A stretch of DNA of 64,000 nt from Oscillatoria sp. CS-180 (GCF_028330965.1 NZ_JAQMUB010000052.1:93790-157789); one strand, 5' to 3'. Shown: positions 18,633-27,622, counted from the stretch's first letter. Numbers and translations are program-made. The notes: generated from the letters alone by a model not told the origin.

Positions 18633-19493
18633 TTAGGCAGGCGGCCATTCAAGAGGAAGATTGCCCAAATGACCGACTCGATAATCATGAAGCAGACTAC
18701 GGGCTGCACGCTCGCGATCGCCTTGATAGCGAATCTCAGCCATTTGTTGTAAATAAGATTCGCCTGTTTGGTCCGCTAGAGCAATTCCATAGCGATCGTG
18801 CAAAGCCTCTATATAAGCTGCATCTGTCGCTTGATTCTCTAAAGATTTGAACAGGTCAACGAGACTAGCAGCAATTCTTTGGTTATCGTAGGCAGCTTGT
18901 CCAATGTCATCGCAAATCGCTAGCCTAAGGGCGGCTTTCTGATCCTTTAACTGGGCAGGAAGGATACCAGGGGCATCTAGTAGCTCAAGGTCGTCAGAGA
19001 TACGAATCCAGCGAAGCTGACGAGTAACGCCAGGCTTACGAGCACTATCAACCACTTTGCGATTCAGTAAACGATTGATGAGAGCCGACTTTCCTACGTT
19101 GGGAAAGCCGATAACAACAGCGCGAACTGCTCTGGGACGCATGCCGCGATTCCGTCGCCGTTGGTTCATACTCGTCCCCGCAGACTTAGCCGCTTTGGCA
19201 ATACCGGCAACCCCCTTTCCCTGTTGAGCATTCGCAAAATAGGGTGTATCGCCCTGATCCCTAAACCAAGTCTCCCAAGCTGTTCTGGCCTGGGCCGAAA
19301 TCATATCGACTCGATTGACGACGAGAATTTTCTCCTTGCTTCCTACCCAATTGCCAATCTGAGGATGACACGTCGCTAGGGGAATGCGGGCATCTCTTAC
19401 TTCTAGGATCACATCGACTCGCTTCAACTGCTCTAGCAGAGACCTCTCCGCTTTAGCAATATGGCCGGGGTACCACTGGATAGCAGGTGTCAT
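18633..19493 (-). CDS. ylqF: Ribosome biogenesis GTPase YlqF/RbgA
   Basis: A 286-residue circularly permuted GTPase that assists late 50S subunit assembly. The permuted order is visible: G4 (VVNRVDM, about 58-64) comes before G1 (IGFPNVGKSALINRLL, about 127-142) and G3 (LLDAPGILP). The opening IQWYPGHIAKAERSL is the family signature (WFPGHMxKA). The C-terminal helical RNA-binding domain is present and ends normally. The ATG at 19493 is the first Met of the conserved start. It is not tightly coupled to its neighbours. Confidence 0.95.
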   Translation of the reverse strand: MTPAIQWYPGHIAKAERSLLEQLKRVDVILEVRDARIPLATCHPQIGNWVGSKEKILVVNRVDMISAQARTAWETWFRDQGDTPYFANAQQGKGVAGIAKAAKSAGTSMNQRRRNRGMRPRAVRAVVIGFPNVGKSALINRLLNRKVVDSARKPGVTRQLRWIRISDDLELLDAPGILPAQLKDQKAALRLAICDDIGQAAYDNQRIAASLVDLFKSLENQATDAAYIEALHDRYGIALADQTGESYLQQMAEIRYQGDRERAARSLLHDYRVGHLGNLPLEWPPA

Positions 19494-20066
19494 TGCAAAG
19501 AAGGGTCAGTACTAGAAATAAAAAGAAAACCGGTGCGATCGCCCTGATTCAGGCCCCTGGTCTCAAATCTTGAGATATCCGTGAAGAGTCCTGAAAACTG
19601 GCAAACTTCAGGAGAGTTCGAACACACAACCTTCACCGACATCGATTCTTGACAATATTGGTGTAGGCCAAGATTGTAACTTGCCAACGCAGTTAATCAG
19701 TACTGTGCTCCTATAGGTTTGCTCGCAGACCTACTCTACACAATGCAAATACGAAAGGCATATTCCTTTTTTAGTGGGCTGTAGGCGTTCAAAATGCCCC
19801 TTCCAAAAGGAACAGGAGATATTGTTTCACCAAGCTTCAGACCGTGAAAAGAAACGATTATCGATCCCAGCATTAGCGATAAATTATACCCAGAGTTATA
19901 TCCGGAAAAGGACAAAATCAACTACTATTCTTTACTGGATCTTAAATCTTCATCAATAGTATTGTGTGGATTGATGCTCCTAGCTTTCCAAAAGGAATAC
20001 AGAAGAATTTATGCCTAAGGAAAGACTGCTATTGATGATTCTTTGACATTTTCTGGAGGACTTTAT
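19494..20066. other. Gene-free stretch of 573 bases
   Basis: Two overlapping 61-codon frames on opposite strands (about 19736-19959) have no ribosome binding site or family resemblance and are not called. The stretch is a divergent promoter region: ylqF leaves to the left, and the BON-like gene starts at 20067 with GGAGG at about 20054. No repeat of the dispersed families was seen. Confidence 0.5.
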
Positions 20067-20402
20067 ATGGGTTTTTTAGGTAGGCTGTTTGGGAAAAAAG
20101 AGGAAGAGAAGGCAAAAGCTGCGCCTCAGATCTCTGTCGCGAAAGCTGCGAAGGATAATTCAATTCCACCTGAGAAAGTGGGGTTGGACGGTAAGTTTGA
20201 CGAAAGTGGACTGGCCAAACGTGTCGCTAAAGCCCTAGACGATGCGGGCATTTCCGATGATGTTGGCCTCTGGGTAGCCCAAAAAGGAGACACAGTTGTT
20301 CTAAAATATAACCCTGATGCAGAATCTATTCTAGCTCGTGCTGAACAAGTAGCTAAACGCGTGGATGGTGCAGGTGGATGTGAAACGGTACCTAACTCTT
20401 AG
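20067..20402 (+). CDS. Small protein with BON-like C-terminal domain
   Basis: A 111-residue protein. The N-terminus MGFLGRLFGKKEEEKAKAAP is short, amphipathic and basic, so possibly membrane-associating. Residues ~45-108 read like a BON (phospholipid-binding) domain: LAKRVAKALDDAGI, then VGLWVAQKGDTVVL, then a helix ARAEQVAKRVDGAGG. BON domains are usual in envelope and stress proteins. The ATG at 20067 follows GGAGGACTTTAT; the earlier frame start at 20043 includes that ribosome site. A strong terminator follows at once, so it is monocistronic. The BON call is by pattern and not certain. Confidence 0.65.
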   Translation: MGFLGRLFGKKEEEKAKAAPQISVAKAAKDNSIPPEKVGLDGKFDESGLAKRVAKALDDAGISDDVGLWVAQKGDTVVLKYNPDAESILARAEQVAKRVDGAGGCETVPNS

Positions 20403-20432
20403 GCTCTTTTTTATACGGAGCTAAGTGTTTGT

Positions 20433-20472
20433 AAAGTGTGCAGGTGTTTTCTATTACCTACACACTTTTTTA
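20433..20472 (+). terminator. Rho-independent terminator
   Basis: AAAGTGTGCAGGT (20433-20445) pairs with ACCTACACACTTT (20456-20468), with one C-A mismatch, and a run of T follows. It sits 30 bases after the BON-like gene and ends that transcript. Confidence 0.85.
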
Positions 20473-20521
20473 GTACTGATTCAATAGACTGGCAAAGAAG
20501 TTGTTTAGTAAATCCAGTTGT

Positions 20522-21421
20522 ATGAAACAAGCCCAAACCGATTCAAAAATTGCGTTAATTACGCTGAGTTATGCTCCCGATTTTGAACGATGTAAGTTAT
20601 TAGTTGAATCAGTTGAGCGTTGTCTTACCGATGACGTCCATCACTACATCATCGTTGACCGGCGCGATGTTGCTTTGTTTAAGCCACTCGTCTCTTCTAG
20701 GTCGTCATTACGAGTCGTGGAGGATTTGCTTCCATCCTGGATGTTTAGAGTTTCTGGACTCAACAAATGGTGGATGAGTTTACGGACATTGCCCGTCCGA
20801 AACTGGATCATGCAGCAACTTGTGAAGATGTCAATATTCGACGCGATTGATGAAGATGTTGCTGTTTTCTGTGATTCGGATAATACCTTCATCCGTCCTG
20901 TTGACCTGAGTTCGTATCTTTTGAAAGGCGATCAGGTCGCTTTCCTAAAGGTTGATTATCAAAGTAAAGACATTCAGAAGTGGATCATTGCCTCTCAAAG
21001 ACTACTAGGACTAGAGAGCGTTCAAATTCAACCCGCCAACTATATTTCAAATCTCATTGCGTGGCGACGAGACAATGTCAAAGCCATGCTCGATCGCATA
21101 GAGAAGACTAACAATGTCAGTTGGATGCGTGCTGTTTGTCAGCACCGAACCATTTCTGAATACATGATATACGGCATTTTTGTGGATTATATTTTGGGAC
21201 TCGAATCTGCCAACCATTTTCTATTTGACACTGAATTAGTAAAGCCCTCATGGTCTATACCCCTATCAACACAATCTGAGGTTGATGACTTTTTTGGGGA
21301 TCTTAAAGACAGTCATGTGGGCGTAATGATTCATTCTAAAGACGGTATTCCTGTCGAGCGATACCGCGATCAGGTTGAAGCTTTGTGGTCACAATCTACG
21401 CAAAAATCCCTCTCCGTATAG
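20522..21421 (+). CDS. DUF6492 family protein, glycosyltransferase-like
   Basis: A 299-residue soluble protein. The N-terminal strand IALITLSYAPDFERCKLL and VDRRDV resemble DUF6492, a group of putative GT-A glycosyltransferases. A DxD-like motif VAVFCDSDNTFIRPVDL (about residue 122) is the likely metal/nucleotide-sugar site. The ATG at 20522 is chosen; the in-frame TTG at 20501 lacks support. The aligned motif order resembles the GT8-like gene at 13623, but the sequences are distinct. Neither substrate nor pathway is visible; glycan or envelope work is inferred from fold only. Confidence 0.65.
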   Translation: MKQAQTDSKIALITLSYAPDFERCKLLVESVERCLTDDVHHYIIVDRRDVALFKPLVSSRSSLRVVEDLLPSWMFRVSGLNKWWMSLRTLPVRNWIMQQLVKMSIFDAIDEDVAVFCDSDNTFIRPVDLSSYLLKGDQVAFLKVDYQSKDIQKWIIASQRLLGLESVQIQPANYISNLIAWRRDNVKAMLDRIEKTNNVSWMRAVCQHRTISEYMIYGIFVDYILGLESANHFLFDTELVKPSWSIPLSTQSEVDDFFGDLKDSHVGVMIHSKDGIPVERYRDQVEALWSQSTQKSLSV

Positions 21422-21866
21422 ATGTTTCCTTCTGGCTTAATGAGATGGCTATATAAGCACAGAAGGAGATGAAATTCTGGAGATACAGCTAAAAGAGCGT
21501 GCAATTTCTCTAGTTAATGATTGCGATTGATATGCTTCGATTCTTGTTGGCAATTTTTGTCGAAGTTTCATTCATTTTTTGTTGCTAGAGAATTGAAAGC
21601 CTTGGTTTTTGAAAGTTTCAGTGCTACTGATTACTTCAATCGCTCTCGGCTTGGTATACGATAAAGAGCAGCTAGACTAGTGGAAATTTGTGAGTAAATT
21701 GCGAAAGCAGATTCGAAGTTGAGCTTTACAGCGTCATGATTTTTATCTAGATTAAAAGTCTTGACGTTCTTTATAAGCTGGCGTTGTCCAGTTAGCCCAT
21801 CCTCTTCGTTAACAATAGAGGCTTCTTTCAAAGCTTGCTTTCAGCAACTTTTGGGTGCTGTCATCG
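21422..21866. other. Gene-free stretch of 445 bases
   Basis: It holds an imperfect hairpin shortly after the DUF6492 gene, CCTTCTG (about 21428) with CAGAAGG (about 21460), without a T-run. A minus-strand 66-codon frame (21631-21831) has no ribosome binding site and is not called. The rest is AT-rich promoter-like sequence for the TPR gene. Confidence 0.45.
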
Positions 21867-22958
21867 ATGAACGGTAACGATTTATTCTCCAATGGCAATT
21901 TTCTCTCGGAAGCTGCGTTGCAGCATCGGCTAGCGCATTGCGAGAAATTGTTGGCTAAGGGGGAATATACCGCCGAGCTTTGGCAGCAGCACGGCTATTA
22001 TTTAGCGCGACTGGAGCGTTATGCAGAGGCGATCGCCAGCTACAAGAAATCTCTGTTCATCGACCCTCAGGACGCGAAGGCTTGGTGCAATTACGCTAGC
22101 GCGTTAGCAGCGGCAGGACAGCCCCAAGAAGCGGTCGATGCCTATGATCATGCACTCAATCTTGCACCTGGCTATACAAATGTTTGGCGGCGACGCGGCA
22201 GAGTGCTCTACCAGCTCGGTGAATATACGCAAGCAATTGAGAGCTATGACTACGCCCTAACAATATCACCTGCGGACAGTCGGCTTTGGCATGCCAAGGG
22301 ATTAGCCGTTTATCGCCTGCAGCAGTATGACGAAGCGATCGCTTGTTTGCATGCTGCGATTGCTCATGCGCCGGGCAATCGCGAAGCCTATCTGGCACTG
22401 GCGCGGGTTTTTATTGATTGTCATCGCCATGACGAAGCGCTCTCCTGTGTGCAGCCCTGGATTGTTAGGGGATGGAATGATGCTCGGTTGTTTGACTGTT
22501 ATGCCTATTTGCTACAGCAGCAAGGACATGATCAAATCGCTTTAGAGTATTTAGAAGAAGCCATCTTCATCAAACCTAAAGACGCTAATTTGTGGTTTCA
22601 TAAAGGGCTTATTCTCACTCGCTTGAATCAATATCCAGAGGCTCACGATGCGTTTCGAGAAGCACTGAGGAGACAAGCAAATCATGCTGACAGTTGGCTA
22701 GCACTAGGCATTGTCCTACGACAATTATCTGAACCAGAAGAGGCGATCGCGGCCTTTGAAAAAGCTTTAGCTATTATTCCAAGTCATCCTTTGGCATTTT
22801 TCCACCAGGCAGGTTGCTACGCTGTCTTGGGTCGCCATGAGTGGGCAGAAGAACACCTCAGAAGAGCACTCTCGCTGGATGCTCAGAATTATTTAACGAA
22901 AGCTCAGCGCGATCCTGTTCTCAGCTCTTTTGAACCCTCAGAGATGCTCAGCTCTTAG
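21867..22958 (+). CDS. Tetratricopeptide repeat (TPR) protein
   Basis: A 363-residue protein built almost entirely of about nine TPR helix pairs (34-residue period). Clear units include AWCNYASALAAAGQPQEAVD, RRGRVLYQLGEYTQAIESYD, HAKGLAVYRLQQYDEAIACL and FHKGLILTRLNQYPEAHDAF. The ATG at 21867 is preferred; a GTG at 21855 is in frame. There is no signal peptide or other domain, so it is a cytoplasmic interaction scaffold with unknown partner. One central unit (about 175-205, around CVQPWIVRGWND) is degenerate. Confidence 0.88.
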   Translation: MNGNDLFSNGNFLSEAALQHRLAHCEKLLAKGEYTAELWQQHGYYLARLERYAEAIASYKKSLFIDPQDAKAWCNYASALAAAGQPQEAVDAYDHALNLAPGYTNVWRRRGRVLYQLGEYTQAIESYDYALTISPADSRLWHAKGLAVYRLQQYDEAIACLHAAIAHAPGNREAYLALARVFIDCHRHDEALSCVQPWIVRGWNDARLFDCYAYLLQQQGHDQIALEYLEEAIFIKPKDANLWFHKGLILTRLNQYPEAHDAFREALRRQANHADSWLALGIVLRQLSEPEEAIAAFEKALAIIPSHPLAFFHQAGCYAVLGRHEWAEEHLRRALSLDAQNYLTKAQRDPVLSSFEPSEMLSS

Positions 22959-23364
22959 GAGATCTCCAGGAAAGAATTTACCGCTGATAGGGTGTCATGA
23001 GCGCAGCGTAATGCACCACAGCCGGGTATTTTTATTTTCAGAACCCCCTTAACGGACAAAGATATAGCCCTGTGCAACTTGGTTAAGTACATCTCAGTGT
23101 CTTCAGGGAGCAGGGAATAAGGAACGGGGAATGGGGTGTGCTCGACTCAAATGGATGTCGCTATGTAAGTCCGTCAAGAGTTCTAAGCCGTTAGGGAGCA
23201 AGGCAGTAAGGAGCAGATTGCTACCAATGCCCACTGTATACCGCTCAGTTTTCTCATGAAGTGATTAAGAGAGGTTCATTTTGAAGTCAGGTCAGGTTCA
23301 GGAAGGCATCGCACTATGGAACTCAAGATGATTGAAGTGATAAATCAATTCAAGGAGTTCAATT
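22959..23364. other. Gene-free stretch of 406 bases with STRR-like sequence
   Basis: At about 23105-23137 it carries GGGAGCAGGGAATAAGGAAC then GGGGAATGGGG, a degenerate run of the short tandem (STRR) type common in cyanobacteria. At about 23050, TATAGCCCTGTGCAACTTGG may be a decayed end of the TATAGC repeat. The last 30 bases hold the ribosome site of the repeat-protein gene (AAGGAG at about 23350). Confidence 0.5.
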
Positions 23365-23754
23365 ATGAAACGCATTGCATTAGCCCTCACCGCTCTGACT
23401 GCTGTTTCCATCGCTGTTGTTCCAGCCGCCTATGCTGCTCCTGACTTCGACGAGTTGCGCCGCGAGAACTTAGACAAAGACGCAGTGAACTTCGATGAGT
23501 TACGCCGCGAGAACTTGGACAAAGACGCGGTGGCTGAGATTCAAATCAAGGGTATCGATTTCGACGAGTTACGCCGCGAGAACTTAGACAAAGACGCAGT
23601 GAACTTCGACGAATTGCGCCGCGAGAACTTGGACAAGGACGCGGTGGCTGAGATTCAAGTCAAGGGTATCGATTTCGACGAGCTACGCCGTGAGAACTTA
23701 GACAAGGACGCTAGTGGCTTCGAAGAGCAGCGTCGGATCATCACCAAGTCATAA
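23365..23754 (+). CDS. Secreted protein of near-identical FDELRRENLDKDAV repeats, function unknown
   Basis: A 129-residue protein. A clear signal peptide (MKRIALALTALTAVSIAVVP, cleavage near Ala24 in AYA-A) is followed by five copies of the 14-residue motif FDELRRENLDKDAV starting at residues 28, 43, 66, 81 and 104, and a decayed sixth (FEEQRR) at 119. Copies are spaced 15 or 23 residues apart by N or AEIQ(I/V)KGI linkers, forming a 38-residue (114-bp) super-repeat. Each unit is a highly charged amphipathic helix. The mature protein has no Cys or aromatic residue except Phe. AAGGAG precedes the ATG. A strong terminator follows. I know no function for this repeat. Confidence 0.85.
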   Translation: MKRIALALTALTAVSIAVVPAAYAAPDFDELRRENLDKDAVNFDELRRENLDKDAVAEIQIKGIDFDELRRENLDKDAVNFDELRRENLDKDAVAEIQVKGIDFDELRRENLDKDASGFEEQRRIITKS

Positions 23755-23789
23755 TCTTGGTCCACTGCCCACTTTCCTCTCTACGTATC

Positions 23790-23824
23790 AGCCTGCTCAA
23801 CGATTGCAATTGAGCAGGCTTTCT
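23790..23824. terminator. Bidirectional-type hairpin terminator
   Basis: AGCCTGCTCAA (23790-23800) pairs perfectly with TTGAGCAGGCT (23810-23820); TTCTT follows. It separates the plus-strand repeat-protein gene and the minus-strand proA-like gene. The stem is well formed for the plus strand; the minus-strand tail is weaker. Confidence 0.85.
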
Positions 23825-23834
23825 TAGTACAGAC

Positions 23835-25085
23835 TTATTGCACCAATCCTTGAATAACGGCCTTGTGGGTGAGCAGCGACTCTAAAGTGATACGTCCGCC
23901 TTTGAGCCCGCGCTGAGCTGACATCCCCAGCGCGATCGCGTTAGCTTGAGCAGCATTCCGCTTAAAGCGGGGAGAAGCATTGACATAGATGGACGCGCTG
24001 CGAACCTGGCTAGCAAACTGTACGCTTTCCTGGTAAGAGTTAGTCACGATGCAATCGGCATGACCGTTGCTGTAGCGATTGATCAGAGCGATCGCCGTTG
24101 ATAGATCAGTCACCCGCGAAACGACAACAGAATAATTAAGCTGTGCTTCCTGCCAAAGTTCCTCCTCCTCAGGAGCAATAAATGGAACGATAGAGGGCAC
24201 CTCGACATCTATCGGCTTCAAGCCTCGTTCTTGCAGCAATTGGAAAAGCTCATCCATTGCAATTGGAGAGACTCGGTTATCAACCAAAATTTTTTCGATT
24301 CCATTGACGGGCTCTGGATTACCTCGACGGCTGTCCAGGACAATCTCAGCAACGACGTCAGCTGGAGCCGTGTGTGCCCAATACAGGTAGCAGTTGGCGA
24401 TCGCAATCGACAGGCTAGGCGAATTAGCTTCTCTGACCACCTGCTGCACCAAGCTGGCTCGTCCATAGGGGATCAGCAAATCCAGCTCGGTCGTCTGCAT
24501 TAGCCAGCGACGGGCAGCTTCGCCTTCGCTAGGGGAAATGGTCAGAATTGCAGCTTCGGGTAAAGACACCCGAGCCAACACTGTTTGGAAAACCTCTGCA
24601 ATCACCTGATTAGTCTGACTGGCTTCGTGACCGCCTTTGAGAATGAGACCGTTTCCTGCCCGCAAGCACAGTCCCGCTGCTACGATGGCAAGCTCGGGTA
24701 AGGCTTCGTAAACAAAAGCAATGACGCCCAAGGGTTCGCCTAACAAATAGGAATGAGAAATGGAGGCGATCGCTAGCTGAGAACTGTAAACAGAACTCGT
24801 TACCGAATCTAAGTTAGCTAACCTTTCCAAAATGGTAATGGCCGTATTGAGCCGCTCCGGCGTGAGCTTAAGCCACTCAACAACCAGCTCAGGCACTGCC
24901 ATTTCTAAACTCGCTTCCAAGTCCAGCGTATTGGCTTCCAAGATGGCATCTGTTTCTTCTCGGAAGGTCTGAGTGGCTAAATGAAGGACCTCTGTCACCT
25001 TTTCGACCTTCTCTAAGGCCTTGGCTGCGTAGCGGACTTGTCGGATAAGCGCCGATAGCTCGGCCAAAGACTGAACAGAAGTCAT
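23835..25085 (-). CDS. ProA-like (gamma-glutamyl phosphate reductase family) protein lacking the catalytic cysteine
   Basis: 416 residues, the usual ProA length, with the family's aldehyde-dehydrogenase fold recognisable: LGEPLGVIAFVYEALPELAI (ProA: PLGVIGxIYExRPNVT), AAGLCLRAGNGLILKGGHEA and RFKRNAAQANAIALG. However, the catalytic loop that in ProA reads R-P-G-V-C-N-A is EPVNGIEKILV, with Val260 where the Cys belongs. The FxYESRPN and the substrate-binding RGG and KEA stretches are also altered. Cyanobacteria commonly hold two proA-type genes; this is probably the divergent one and may not reduce gamma-glutamyl phosphate. A small membrane protein gene lies 29 bases upstream on the same strand, likely co-transcribed. 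Confidence 0.88.
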   Translation of the reverse strand: MTSVQSLAELSALIRQVRYAAKALEKVEKVTEVLHLATQTFREETDAILEANTLDLEASLEMAVPELVVEWLKLTPERLNTAITILERLANLDSVTSSVYSSQLAIASISHSYLLGEPLGVIAFVYEALPELAIVAAGLCLRAGNGLILKGGHEASQTNQVIAEVFQTVLARVSLPEAAILTISPSEGEAARRWLMQTTELDLLIPYGRASLVQQVVREANSPSLSIAIANCYLYWAHTAPADVVAEIVLDSRRGNPEPVNGIEKILVDNRVSPIAMDELFQLLQERGLKPIDVEVPSIVPFIAPEEEELWQEAQLNYSVVVSRVTDLSTAIALINRYSNGHADCIVTNSYQESVQFASQVRSASIYVNASPRFKRNAAQANAIALGMSAQRGLKGGRITLESLLTHKAVIQGLVQ

Positions 25086-25114
25086 TTACATCATCCAGGA
25101 AAACAAGAGGACGT

Positions 25115-25531
25115 CTAGCGACGACAAGAAAGCCAAAAAACAACTAGAAACAGTAGCGCAACAGCCGCAACCGTGAGCAACCGGAGAAACATTCCTAAGC
25201 TGTTAGGCGGCTGCAATATCGCCAACAATAGAACAAACATGCCAACCCCAAACAACATGGTTGCCAGGGGTAAGTAGTGATTACTCAAAACAGAGTGGTC
25301 AAGACGCCATTGACTGCCCGTCCAATACCACACCCGTTTGTAGGGATAATGGGTCGAAAGCTGCTCCAGCAGATAGCCGTCTTCTTTGATTACGAAGATT
25401 TGTTGGCAGCGGTTGCAACCAAACGCTTCGGTCAGCGCAATGGGGACCAGGGTGCCATTGCGACGGCAGGGGCAGGGGTACTCTGCTTGGAGGTCAATCT
25501 TTTGAGCTTTTCTAGAGCGCACAGATCGCAA
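25115..25531 (-). CDS. Small membrane protein with N-terminal zinc-ribbon-like motif
   Basis: A 138-residue protein of unknown function. The N-terminal part has two cysteine pairs, CPC (about 20-22) and CNRC (about 39-42), like a zinc ribbon, followed by a soluble WYWTGSQWRLDHS stretch. Two hydrophobic helices (about 86-106 and 115-134) end the protein. No ATG is in frame, so the start is TTG (CGATCTG follows) at 25531. It lies 29 bases upstream of the ProA-like gene on the same strand. Such small Zn-ribbon membrane proteins are conserved in cyanobacteria without assigned function. Confidence 0.65.
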   Translation of the reverse strand: MRSVRSRKAQKIDLQAEYPCPCRRNGTLVPIALTEAFGCNRCQQIFVIKEDGYLLEQLSTHYPYKRVWYWTGSQWRLDHSVLSNHYLPLATMLFGVGMFVLLLAILQPPNSLGMFLRLLTVAAVALLFLVVFWLSCRR

Positions 25532-25701
25532 TTGTCGAGGATGTCTGAAAATGCATCGGTCTACCCTGTGTGGGGATTCTCACACCATAGCTAACCCCCC
25601 ATAAGAAGGCAAGAGCGTCGCTTACACGACACATCATATTTGCCTCCTGTCTCAATCATGCCGCTTAAAAATGATTTCCGGAAGCTGTTTAACCAATTCG
25701 A

Positions 25702-27462
25702 TCAAATCGTCTGAAGCAGCAGTCGCCAACAGGGAATGAAATACTCAGCCAGCACATTATCAATTTTCCAAAATTCAGCATAGCTATCCCCAGAACAATA
25801 GTTGCTGACGAAAACAATCAGCAAGTCTTGAAAGGGCAATGGAGCCTGCTCGGTAAACTGAGCGTCAGTGTACAGAGTGTTAATCACGTTCTGTAGCTGC
25901 AAAAGATTGAGCGCAATTTCTGCAAAAAGGCTTTCTTCCGTTTCGATCACCGGTAAGTAGGCCGTGTAATATTCATCGATGAAAATCTGATAAAGCTGAG
26001 CGATCGCTCGCTTCAAGTTGACCTCCAAGCGAGGCACCTGGTCAGAGGACAATTGCTGGATGGAGGACTCGGTTAGCAGTGCAATCTCCAGAGGTGAGGT
26101 TTTGAGTGGCGACAAGTGAATTTCGAGCAGGGGTTGCAGCACTCGCAGGAACAGAAAGTCGAGGTCTGCCAGACTGAGATCAAGGTTAGCCGGATAATCC
26201 GTAAATGCCGATGAGCTCGGCAGCTGATGGGCTGATTCAGGATTCGTCCAGGTGAATTTGAACTCAGCAATATCGGCTACAAGTTCTCCCAATAGATGCG
26301 TGAATAAGAGCCCTAGACGCTGACGCACTTCACCATGAAAAAACTGTCTAGCTCGCCCTTCATCGACTAGGACATCAGCGTTGGAAAACTGAAACAGCTC
26401 ACGGAAGGTGAGAGGGCCTTGAGGCGTATAAGCGGTTTCTTGCAGTCGCAGCGCCTCACCACAATCTGCCAACGTGACATAATCGCTGTCAAACTGGCTG
26501 AAGAGGAGTTGCCAGTAGTGCCCCCAGATATCGTGAACCAAAAACATCTCAGCATCTTTTGCAGGTAGGACGCCAATACTTTTAGACAATCTCTGGATAA
26601 CCTGCTCCGGCGTCACTGAACTGAGAGACGGAGACTGATCCTTGAAGCGATCGCAAACGGTCTGTGCCCACTCCCAGTTAATGCCTGCCGGGTCACAGGG
26701 TCCAAATGTTGGAAAGCGTTTGAACTTTTGAAAGCTGAAATCAGAAAGTTTCTGATGCAGGTCTCTCAAGTCAGCCTGATACTCGGGAGCACTCAAATTT
26801 CCCCACGCTAGAAAATCTTCTAAGGGTGGAAAGTCTATACAAAAGTGCAGCTGCGTGGGAGTGAAGATGACTGAGAGTCTGTCGGCGTTGACGACAACAC
26901 CATTGAACAGGTTTTGAAAAAGCAGGGCAAAAGGGTCGATAGGCAGCGGTTCTGGCATATCTGCCGCTAGCCCCACCGATTGTAAAACTGCGTTTATTAA
27001 CTGGCGCTGCTGAGCAATTTCTGTGTCTACCTGCTTGAGGGTGTGAGCAATATCCTCCATCACCTCTTTAGGCAGTGCAAAGCGATCGCCCATCACCGCT
27101 ATGCCTGTGGTCGTTTCCCAAACGGGAGGTGTGGGATCAGGGCGATAGCCCGCCAGCGTTGGCGATTCGAAGGTGCCCCGCCAGCCCACACCCCCAACTG
27201 CAAAGTAGCGACTGACCAACAGCGTTGATTGCACAAATGCCTGGCGCACCCCTAACGGAATCGATTCAGGTGCACACAAATCCCGACGGATGGGATGGGT
27301 GCAAGCCTGCAATTCCTGTTGAAGGGTGCGTAAGCGATCGCGCCGCCGCTGCACCAATGACTCATCCGCCGTACTCGATTCAGCAATCAGAAATCGGGAG
27401 AGCGTCAGCGCCTCAGCCATGCGCGATCGCTGAACACCTGTCAAACGTGATGTCATATTCAA
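25702..27462 (-). CDS. Conserved cyanobacterial protein of unknown function with HDxxGH motif
   Basis: A 586-residue soluble protein that matches no family I recognise. It has a central motif MFLVHDIWGHYWQLL (His310, His315) and, about 80 residues later, LLGELVADIAEFKF (Glu393, Asp397, Glu400). Paired His/Asp/Glu residues in predicted helices would suit a metal centre, but this is pattern-reading only. The rest is helical, with several Trp-rich segments and no signal peptide. The ATG at 27462 (MNMTSRL) is taken; a second Met is at residue 3. It lies upstream of the zinc-ribbon and ProA-like genes on the same strand (170-base gap). No function is proposed. Confidence 0.75.
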   Translation of the reverse strand: MNMTSRLTGVQRSRMAEALTLSRFLIAESSTADESLVQRRRDRLRTLQQELQACTHPIRRDLCAPESIPLGVRQAFVQSTLLVSRYFAVGGVGWRGTFESPTLAGYRPDPTPPVWETTTGIAVMGDRFALPKEVMEDIAHTLKQVDTEIAQQRQLINAVLQSVGLAADMPEPLPIDPFALLFQNLFNGVVVNADRLSVIFTPTQLHFCIDFPPLEDFLAWGNLSAPEYQADLRDLHQKLSDFSFQKFKRFPTFGPCDPAGINWEWAQTVCDRFKDQSPSLSSVTPEQVIQRLSKSIGVLPAKDAEMFLVHDIWGHYWQLLFSQFDSDYVTLADCGEALRLQETAYTPQGPLTFRELFQFSNADVLVDEGRARQFFHGEVRQRLGLLFTHLLGELVADIAEFKFTWTNPESAHQLPSSSAFTDYPANLDLSLADLDFLFLRVLQPLLEIHLSPLKTSPLEIALLTESSIQQLSSDQVPRLEVNLKRAIAQLYQIFIDEYYTAYLPVIETEESLFAEIALNLLQLQNVINTLYTDAQFTEQAPLPFQDLLIVFVSNYCSGDSYAEFWKIDNVLAEYFIPCWRLLLQTI

Positions 27463-27586
27463 GACCGTGCTTTTGTACTACTAGCTGGCAATCCTTTAAT
27501 CTAGTGATGCCCCGCAACCAATGCCTCACAACGCTCAAAGATTCTAACCTGTACTAACTGAGTTCATGGCAGATAGCGATCGCTAG

Positions 27587-27622
27587 AAAAACTTTTCTCA
27601 ATCCTGACTGAGAAAAGTTTTT
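27587..27622. terminator. Orphan bidirectional terminator-like hairpin
   Basis: AAAAACTTTTCTCA (27587-27600) pairs perfectly over 14 bp with TGAGAAAAGTTTTT (27609-27622). Both strands end in a T-run. No called gene ends here, so it would serve an unannotated transcript. Confidence 0.6.
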
